A stretch of 64,000 nt of DNA from Craterostigma plantagineum (lineage: Eukaryota; Streptophyta; Magnoliopsida; Lamiales; Linderniaceae), in NCBI GenBank assembly GCA_027422505.1, contig JAPQWV010000411.1, positions 124,001 to 188,000 on the forward strand, read 5' to 3'. Below, piece by piece: positions 57,084 through 64,000 of this stretch; position 1 is the stretch's first letter, and each line of letters begins with the position of its first letter. Position numbers and translations under genes: made by a program. The notes under the pieces are model-generated. The model was given only the letters and a program-made list of their open reading frames with translations. It did no database searches and was not told the DNA's origin.

Positions 57084-58129
57084 TGTTGCAAATCCGGTAC
57101 TTAGACAATTTTTTTTCGAAATTATCTTCGTAACCGCGCCTTCACAACCGGCTCCTGTCTAATCGATCCGCCCCGCGCGTTTCGCCTTAGCCACGATAAG
57201 CCTCCCAAACGCGTCGCCCTGCTTTGTAAAGCGGAAGACAAACAAGACAACGTAATTTAAGGGGACTCGCCGAGGTTCGCTCCTCGACTTAGCCCCGTTT
57301 TATTCCTCACCGAACAAAATGCACACGAAGGAAAACTCAAACCCGTGTGGAACCGAACAAGTCTCGGCCTCACCTCGCAACCCAAACGATGCTACTACAC
57401 AGTTATCCTAAGTGTCCCTTGGGGATCTTTATCACTCGCCTAACTCGCTCGTGAACGCCTCCATGCGACCCGGTTGAATCCTTGCGCCAAGGGCTCGATT
57501 TTGTGACTTGGTGTGCTCTCGAAAATCGGCTCTCAGCTCTCGCATTTCTGAATGTCTTGAGCAGCTCGAAAAGGCCCTATTTATAGACCTTAGCCTCCCT
57601 TTGAATTGGTAAGAGATCTCCTCAAAGATCTCTCAATCTTTCATTAAAGATCTCCTAAATATGGTAAGTATCCTTCCTCAAAATAAGAAAAGTACCGTTA
57701 CCAAATCTTCGACCAATTCAAACTCCTTGGAAGCTTCCGTGGACTTCGCGTTCCGCAGCCCGCACCATCCCGCTCGCACCCTGCGCGCAACCATGCGCGC
57801 GCGCCTCCGCCACACACCCGCCTAGTCTGCGTGGACCAGGTTCGGCCTTGCCTCCCAGCTCGGCCGTCGTCACTCCGACGCCGCCTTGCCTCCCGCGCAC
57901 AGTGTGGGCGCGCAGCCCGGCCAGGCCGCCTGCCTGGCCGGCCACCGTGCCGACCTCGCCCGCTCCGGCCGAGTCCCTCGTTAGCTCGCCGGATTTCAAT
58001 CATGCGTCTTTGGGTCAAGTAGTCCAAGTGTTGAGCCGCCCCAACTATGCACCTTGGACCCGCACATCATTGCCCCTTCTTTCGCCCGGCAATGAATGGG
58101 CTGATGACGTGGCAGCTAAGGGTGTGACA
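57084..58129 (-). repeat. 5' LTR of element J (1046 bp)
   Basis: Shares its ends and most of its length with 51524-52862. Lacks the ~290-bp GC-rich block. The right flank GATGC (58130-58134) pairs with GATGA at 51519-51523. Confidence 0.9.
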
Positions 58130-58640
58130 GATGCTTTGGGAGGTGGTCAGTACTATATTACTTAGCAGGAAACCATCAAGAATTAAAACAAGTCCACTAC
58201 TGCTTTCTTTCTACCATAAACCAACGAAGGTTATGTACTAACATGTATTTTTGTTGTTTCTTTCATTCCATCCACTCCACGCGGACACGAGTCCTATCCT
58301 ATATGTTTCGTCTTCCAGAAACAATACAAGAAACACAATAATCCACGAAAATGAAAGCGTTGGTAATAATTAGTCAAACCCAAAGGCAAACTAAGCATAA
58401 AGGAAACTAACTTCACACGATGTATGTAATAATACGAAGAAAGAAGTACATTAACCCTTTCCAACAGACAACGATAGACAATTATAAATTTTCTGGAAAT
58501 CGATACATGGTGCAAGAAATAACAAAACTAAGCAGCAAAACGTGATGATTATCAGTAAACGACAAACAACAAAGAAAGGCACACGGAGACAAAATAAAAA
58601 GCTATAGACGAAAACATACGTACAGTTTCCAGCTGCTGCC
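58130..58640 (-). other. 3' flank of SEC15B
   Basis: Starts with the target duplication GATGC. AT-rich, probably the SEC15B 3' UTR and terminator read on the minus strand. No ORF with a motif. Confidence 0.5.
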
Positions 58641-61052
58641 TCAGTTTACGTCCTTGAGCCTCTTTATCAACTGATCAAGAGATTTTTTCTTCGGATTAAC
58701 GGCCCTTGACCCTCTCGTCCCAAAAGAACCGAACAAACGGTCAGAAGATTGATCCCTCAACTTCTCAGAGATGGCCACAACTTTGCGATAATCCAATGCG
58801 TAATAACTCCTCTCTCGAATGACAGGATTCAAGAAATTCTCAGGGTGGTTGCTCAGCAGCAAGTTGATCATCTGCCTCGATTCGACCAGCCCAGATTTCA
58901 ACTGATTTGCATCTTCCTCGGACAACACAGAAGAAGAGGCAGCAGTTAAGTTCTCAGCAAAAGACTCTAACATCTTAATATCCACATCAAGACCCATAAC
59001 AGCATTCACGTTGAATCTCTTCACCGATTCGCCGTGCAAAGTCCCAACGATCATCTCAGATATATGAGAAAGAACGTCGTGAAGAACCCTTCTCAGAACT
59101 TGGGCGGGAAGAATCTGCTGAGCTGTGGAGACCAATGTCTCGAGGAAAATTAAAACCTCATTCACGTACTCGTTCCCGCCTTGTGGAGGATCGTCTGCCA
59201 CCCAATTCACATTTTCGATCAACGACATAAAGCCGTTGACTTTCTGCTTCAGCATCCCCGATAGGGTTTCTTCAGCCACGCCGCGGGCCTTAGTAAGAGG
59301 AAAGTGCCTTTTGCCCCTCTCAGCGATCCTCAAGGGAATCCCAGATAGCTGGGCAGCGTGTCGAAATAAGAAATCGCAAGCCCGCTCGAAAACAGCCATG
59401 TTTGCAGCCATCTGCATAGCTTGAGTAACCCCACCTATTGAGGTGTTGATGACATTCACCAAAGCCCCATCAAGAACTTCGCTCAATAGCCTATCTAAAT
59501 ACTTCTTTACCACATCGTAGAACTCTAGCTGCCCGCCGTAAGACATAAAGCTAACGGCATCCTCGATGAACGACCTCACGATCCTACAACAGTCGGGAAC
59601 CGTTGATGAAAATGGAGCCACGTATGGAAATGCGGGCATTATGTTTGATGTTTGTAGTTGAAAGGAAAGAACGTTCATGGAATACTCGTACTCCTTCTTC
59701 ATGTACATCTGCTCGAACTTATCTGCAGATAAAGCTTCACTGATCTGTTTTTTACAATCAGATAACAGCAGCTCGTGATACTTATCCCTGTGTTTGCTCA
59801 GAACCTCGAGCAACGAATCGATTGGGTACCCAAATCTTCTCAACGTCACACCGAGCAAGCTAACGTAATCTTTGATCAACAGCAAATGATTCGCAGTCTG
59901 CATCCTAGAAAACTGATCTTCTAACACCGAACACATTTTGTTAACTGCTAGATCCCACAAACTCTCCACCTCAATCTTCGACACCAACCCACCACCTGTC
60001 CTCAAAACTCGATCCTCCACGATGAAGAAACCAGCGATCTGAGCAAAAAATGTCTGGTGAGATTCGAGAAAAGGGGTCATAGATGAAACCTGGAAATCCG
60101 AAGTTAGCTGAAGCTTTCTGTTCTCGAAATAATACTGCTTGAACCTCTCCTCAAGGCCTAGAGTCTGGTGAATGTGAGAAGCTCTGTACAAAGGGGTCAG
60201 ATCAAACCCTAAGACACCATTTTTGTCGATACTCCCATCAATTACCCCATCGATCTCATCCCCATCATCTTCTTCCAGAGCATAAACACAATCCCTCAAA
60301 CTCAATCGGGTTTGCTCCTCGGCTTGACGCTGCTTGATTCTGAACTCTTCTTCTCTCTGCCTCGCTGCAGAAGCCTGTCCAATCGCAAGTTGTCCCAAGT
60401 TCCTACTCACCGTACGGATCTCGACGAGCCAATCCCCAAATTCCTTGTTCACTTTCAGTTCTATATGACCTCTAATTGCAGGGATCTGCTTCTCCAACAT
60501 CTTCCTCAGCACATACGACGGGCTTTTGTCTAGCAACCCGGTCTCGATTGAGTCCAAACACTTCAACGCCATGTAACATTCGTTCTTTTGCAGGTGCTCG
60601 TTCGCACGAGCGCAGAGCTCCATGAGTTTAACGCAAGTCTGGAGAGACTGAATCGCCGATGCCACGTTGGTAGACACGTTTTTGGCCGCCACGTAGGCCT
60701 CGAGGGAAGTCAGCAACGGAACGGCGACGTCTTGTAGGGTTACGTTGGAGTTGGATAGAGAGGACTTGAGCTCATCCACATCTGATAGCAGTGAGCGTAG
60801 ATCGTCGACGGCGAGGATGAAGTCTTGGTAGTGCGCTCGGCACACGTCTTCGATCTCGGATTCTTTCGATTTCGAGAAGTATTTGAGATGATGGAATAAA
60901 GTTTCGGGTTTCCCCGAAGCGAAGGCCTTTCGGATGAAGGGGCCGATGTCGTCTCCATTACAGATGGCGGCTGAGAGGAGGAGTTGATCTTGCTTGTCGC
61001 CGGTGTCCGCGTCGGGCGATGCAGCCGTGGGAACGACTTTCCGGCGACTCAT
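58641..61052 (-). CDS. SEC15B: Exocyst complex subunit SEC15B (EXOC6 family)
   Basis: Intact 803-codon single-exon frame, ATG at 61052 and TGA at 58641-58643. The exocyst is an eight-subunit tether that docks secretory vesicles at the plasma membrane; Sec15 links it to vesicle Rab GTPases. N-terminal helical region: DIGPFIRKAFASGKPETLFH and ESEIEDVCRAHYQDFILAVD (about residues 36-85), then coiled-coil-prone LRSLLSDVDELKSSLSNSNV. Middle: CYMALKCLDSIETGLLD and FGDWLVEIRTVSRNLGQLAI. The C-terminal Sec15 domain (about 450-770) includes FRRHAAQLSG-like FLFRHAAQLSGIPLRIAERG, FMSLIENVNWVADDPPQGGN and LNPVIRERSYYALDYRKVVA. Length and lack of introns fit plant SEC15 genes (about 790 residues in Arabidopsis). 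No frameshift or stop. SEC15B rather than SEC15A rests on overall resemblance and on LEA/SAG21 as a neighbour. Confidence 0.95.
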   Translation of the reverse strand: MSRRKVVPTAASPDADTGDKQDQLLLSAAICNGDDIGPFIRKAFASGKPETLFHHLKYFSKSKESEIEDVCRAHYQDFILAVDDLRSLLSDVDELKSSLSNSNVTLQDVAVPLLTSLEAYVAAKNVSTNVASAIQSLQTCVKLMELCARANEHLQKNECYMALKCLDSIETGLLDKSPSYVLRKMLEKQIPAIRGHIELKVNKEFGDWLVEIRTVSRNLGQLAIGQASAARQREEEFRIKQRQAEEQTRLSLRDCVYALEEDDGDEIDGVIDGSIDKNGVLGFDLTPLYRASHIHQTLGLEERFKQYYFENRKLQLTSDFQVSSMTPFLESHQTFFAQIAGFFIVEDRVLRTGGGLVSKIEVESLWDLAVNKMCSVLEDQFSRMQTANHLLLIKDYVSLLGVTLRRFGYPIDSLLEVLSKHRDKYHELLLSDCKKQISEALSADKFEQMYMKKEYEYSMNVLSFQLQTSNIMPAFPYVAPFSSTVPDCCRIVRSFIEDAVSFMSYGGQLEFYDVVKKYLDRLLSEVLDGALVNVINTSIGGVTQAMQMAANMAVFERACDFLFRHAAQLSGIPLRIAERGKRHFPLTKARGVAEETLSGMLKQKVNGFMSLIENVNWVADDPPQGGNEYVNEVLIFLETLVSTAQQILPAQVLRRVLHDVLSHISEMIVGTLHGESVKRFNVNAVMGLDVDIKMLESFAENLTAASSSVLSEEDANQLKSGLVESRQMINLLLSNHPENFLNPVIRERSYYALDYRKVVAISEKLRDQSSDRLFGSFGTRGSRAVNPKKKSLDQLIKRLKDVN

Positions 61053-61200
61053 GGCTGAACTCGTTATCCTTGCTCTCTTCTCTTTGACTTTATCGTTATT
61101 TTACTTTTGTTATGAACTACTGCATTTAATTTAATGGAATCAAAAGGTTGAAAATTAGGGGCAGCTCCTCTCCTAAGTGATTACCCTTTTTAAAGAAAAA
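61053..61200 (-). promoter_or_regulatory. Short proximal promoter and leader of SEC15B
   Basis: Only about 150 bp separate the SEC15B ATG from family A LTR text. No convincing TATA box is seen in it on the minus strand. A CT-rich stretch at 61065-61085 (minus AGAGAAGAGAGC) could be 5' UTR. Confidence 0.4.
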
Positions 61201-62451
61201 TAAAATTGAATCCTAGATTTCAATCCTAAGCAATGTTTTAAAAAGCGTAAAGCGCAACGCGTTGCGTTTTGATTCTGATAGCGTATAACGTAAATAGCGT
61301 AGCGCATTGCGTGAGTATTTCAAACAATTTAGTTAGAATGCTAAAAAAAATATAATATATAACATAATAACCATTATTTGTTAAATTGTAGCTTATATAT
61401 CCACTAATATATACTACTAAAGGTTTACCAAAAGTATATGTGCATCAAAATTATCCAAATAGTATAAATAAATAGCATCAATCTAATAATTCACAAAATA
61501 GCATAGTACAAAATTACTCTTTTTTATTTGATAATTTTTTCTTTGGAAAAATGATTGCTTTATTAAATAGTGAAATGGGAAATATAACGTTTGTAATTGT
61601 TAGGGTTTCAATTATTACATGGAAGTAATGCATAGGTTATGTATCAATTACATAAAAAATATATATATGTACAATACATATATAACTACGGATAAGGTGA
61701 GGCCGCCTACCACCCCATAGTAATTAATTCGTACTACACTTGCTTATTATTTTTTTCCCGCATTTACCACACTTACTCAGCATGTGCATTTCGTCATTTT
61801 CAAGACTAAAAAATAGCATGTGCATTCGTCCCACACCGATGCCACCATACAATGAAGAGGTGCCAAACTTTCTATATAAATGTGCATAAATCTGAACATG
61901 AACTGTATAGCTTCGTGGGCTATTGCCTTGTTTGGGCCGATTAATTTTGAGATATTGGCCTCGATTAACCATCAAGCATGGCGTCGAGCGATGTCTATAT
62001 TTAACTATTTAAGTATAAGCTTTATAAAATATAAAAATTAATAAAGAATTAAACGCTTTTTTTATTACGCCTCGAAGCGTTTTTATAAAAATTTTCGCTA
62101 TTGCGCGCTTTGTAGCGCGCTATACAGCGCTATTTAAAACACTGATCCTAAGTATTTTGATTAGAATTGCTAAGAATGAGATTCGATCGAAATCCCTCGC
62201 TGAGAGCTTCGACAGAGAATTCTGTTAGTGAGAGAAAGATTTATATGTTTCTCTCTCTAAAAATAGACTGTAAAGCATTCGAATCAATTCAACAATTTTC
62301 TCTATTCAATTCGTAAGTGTATATAAGTATTTATACCAAACAATACTTGGTATAAATACAACTTGTCGTAACCTAAGGACTATTATAAGAAACGCCCCAA
62401 ATACGAAGACCACTAATAAAATCAAAGCACAATTCTAAACAGTATTCTACA
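61200..62451 (-). repeat. 3' LTR of family A copy A3, split by a hAT element
   Basis: 62451-62145 (minus: TGTAGAATACTG...CAAAATACTTAGGAT) and 61230-about 61200 are halves of one LTR; ATCCTAAG is duplicated at the join. Similar to 10496-10842, including the TATA-like GGTATAAATAC (complement of about 62333-62343). The far end is blurred. Its orientation is the same as SEC15B, which begins ~150 bp downstream. Confidence 0.75.
61231..62144. mobile_element. Non-autonomous hAT-type element (914 bp)
   Basis: Terminal inverted repeats: CAATGTTTTAAAAAGCG on the left; CAGTGTTTTAAATAGCG as the complement of the right end. Flanked by a perfect 8-bp duplication, ATCCTAAG (61223-61230 and 62145-62152). 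Subterminal AGCGC/GCGCT repeats and an AT-rich middle, with no transposase. 8-bp duplications with CA(A/G)TG ends are the hAT pattern. Confidence 0.88.
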
Positions 62452-62995
62452 TTCTCCCCCTTTGTGCTTGATTGCCCTTCCTTGCTAACCTTCCTCGTCG
62501 GGCGTAGAACGACCTGCGCAAGCCCGGCGCATGCTCGTAGTTTCTGATGGTGTCCCTCAGCTCTAATCACTCTTCGATGACTTCAAGTAGTTCAGTCAGA
62601 AGCGGTTGTACTCTCACAAATCTATGATGGGGATGCATGGGGTCTTCATCAATTTCTTCCAATCTCTCATTGACATTCTTCCTGATTACTTTGAGCGTCC
62701 CATCACAGAATTTGTTGATCTCAGTCTTCAGCATCAACCTTGTCTTGTTAGTAATTGGATTGTGGCAGGTGATTGCTATGATCGAGCTCAAATGAATGTA
62801 GTTGTTGGGAAGCCCTTCGACCTCAGGTCCTTTATTGAATGGAGCGATCATGTGTCTCTTCTTCATGTTGCTCTCCAGAGCCATCTGAAGGTCGTGTGCA
62901 GCGAAGAACTTGACTTGGCACACCATGAATCTATAGAGTCCCTCGAGCCCTTCCTTCTTGATAAAGCCTTGAGGATCCTTGTACATCTCTACATA
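62452..62995 (-). pseudogene. Family A protein, C-terminal fragment (copy A3)
   Basis: The minus frame 62986-62567 gives MYKDPQGFIKKEGLEGLYRF, HDLQMALESNMKKRHMIAPF, NKGPEVEGLPNNYIHLSSI, NPITNKTRLMLKTEINKFCD and LTELLEVIEE, then a short shift and YEHAPGLRRSFYARRGRL..NQAQRGRM with its stop in the LTR (62451). The polypurine tract GGGGGAGAA is at 62453-62461 (complement). Copies A1 and A2 carry the same text. It is cut at 62995 by an LTR-like repeat. Confidence 0.75.
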
Positions 62996-64000
62996 TGATA
63001 AGTTAGGATTTTACGTAATTTAATTATCCATAAAAATGCATTTCCGATCGTTATTTACCAAATTTTTCCTCTCGAATATCCTATATTTATGTTTAAATTT
63101 ATTTTCGATAGATGTGCGAGGAAACGAGAGCGACAAAGGGAAAATAAGGGCATTTTTGGAATGATTTGAATCATGGGGATTTTCTTGCAATTTTCTATAA
63201 TGTTTGGGGTAGCCAGGCAAAGTTACTAGACTTTTCCTATTATATGGGCAGCTATACACGTGAAGAGCAAATGAAGACTATTTTATAGCAAGATATGCAC
63301 AAGGAAAGAGAAAAAGTCAAATATAGCATCCAAGAGATTCGAATAAGCGATTGAATATACGATGGAGTGCTTTAAGTCGGCTAATTTTATTATTATATAA
63401 AGGAGGTCTGCGAATAAAAAGAGGAGGGCTTTAGACAGCGGAAAAAAACATCGAACAGAGGAGCTTTACTTGAAGTCTGCGAATAAACAAATAATACAAG
63501 AGACCTACGGCTGAAGTCAAAAAGAGCTGCGACGATCGACTGTTTCCGAGGCGAAGTTTTATTATTCTCTATTATGTCTATATTATATTTCGTGTTTTAT
63601 TTTATTAATATGCTAGTTTAGATTCTTTTGTGATTAAGATCATGGTAGGCCGAATAATGACTAGGTATTAATATTTTTCTTATCCTATTTGATCGTGTGA
63701 ATCGAGTCACGTGTTCCTTATTTGCGCTTGATGCTTGTGTATGCCTGATCAACATATTCATGTAATTTGATTGGTTTATGAGACGGACAAAGTGATTAGA
63801 CCGGTTAGAACAATAAACATCGAACATCACTACGTAAAACCGACCATAGATGGAATTCGATTTCGTATGTGTGATTTCCGAATCCTTAAGCGCCGAAAGC
63901 GTTTAAGCTCGGGGAATTTTATAGAGATTTAATGCGTGCGTAGAAACTACAATCCTATAGACATATACGGGTTGGTTCTCTATCGCATAGGATCGCTATT
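62996..64000 (+). repeat. LTR-like repeat K, cut by the window end
   Basis: Begins TGATAAGTTAGGATTTTACG exactly where A3 coding text stops. TGATAA is also how the Athila LTRs here begin (44742 and, in reverse, 42080). A TATA-like TTATATAAAGG at 63394 is followed by leader-like sequence, and GCGCCGAAAGCG near 63890 recalls U5 text of this group. No gene. No partner LTR in the window, so the call rests on the ends and layout. Confidence 0.45.

Larger units (their letters stand above)
51524..58129 (-). mobile_element. Chromovirus (Ty3/gypsy) element J, near full length
   Basis: 6606 bp on the minus strand: 5' LTR 58129-57084, primer site, gag, protease, RT, RNase H, integrase with a chromodomain-like C-terminus, PPT, 3' LTR 52862-51524. 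Ends are TG...CA (minus-strand TGTCACACCC...GGATTTGCAACA). The flanks GATGA and GATGC form a 5-bp duplication with one mismatch. All domains are readable, but at least five frameshifts and one deletion inactivate it. It sits between the convergent LEA and SEC15B genes. Confidence 0.92.

Overview
The window looks like nuclear DNA of a eudicot plant. It holds two recognisable host genes, one with a GT...AG intron, inside a thick layer of nested, broken LTR retrotransposons. There are no operons, Shine-Dalgarno sites or other prokaryotic features. The species cannot be fixed from the sequence alone.

Host genes. A small LEA_3/SAG21-type late-embryogenesis gene lies on + at 50648-51216 (two exons, TATA box at 50551). 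The intronless exocyst subunit gene SEC15B lies on - at 58641-61052 (803 codons). They are convergent. Their Arabidopsis counterparts, as I recall them, are the near neighbours At4g02380 and At4g02350, so this is probably a conserved gene block split by transposons.

Layout. 1-668: 3' end of an LTR element (family A) that encodes a long non-pol protein. 669-3632: AT-rich non-coding DNA full of a CGATCG-type motif. 3633-10842: second copy of family A, its reading frame split by a 3.3-kb solo-LTR-like insertion (S1). 10843-13078: unassigned DNA, then an LTR fragment. 13140-19195: decayed Ty1/copia element G. 19925-20903: copia gag fragment carrying a 443-bp G-rich insertion. 20904-40097: copia element C with both LTRs. 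Inside C sit a coding-deleted Athila/Tat-like element D (23241-32249) and solo LTRs S2 (inside D) and S3 (inside C). 40098-40497: copia integrase fragment. 40498-44741 (-) and 44742-50195 (+): two Athila elements (I and H), 5' ends facing. 50196-51523: LEA gene. 51524-58129 (-): near-complete chromovirus J with both LTRs and a near-perfect target duplication. 58130-61200: SEC15B. 61200-62995 (-): third copy of family A, its LTR split by a 914-bp hAT-type element. 62996-64000: start of a further LTR-like repeat.

How it works together. Nearly all coding potential outside the two host genes is retroelement gag, protease, reverse transcriptase, RNase H and integrase, mostly frameshifted. Insertion order can be read from target-site duplications (GCTGG, TAAGG, ACAAC, ATCCTAAG, GATGA/GATGC). 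The points most worth a second look are family A and its LTR-embedded stop codon, the different motif-rich cores of the solo LTRs, the palindrome ladder in the Athila LTRs, the LTR and hAT element placed just upstream of SEC15B, and the unresolved splice or frameshift in the LEA gene.
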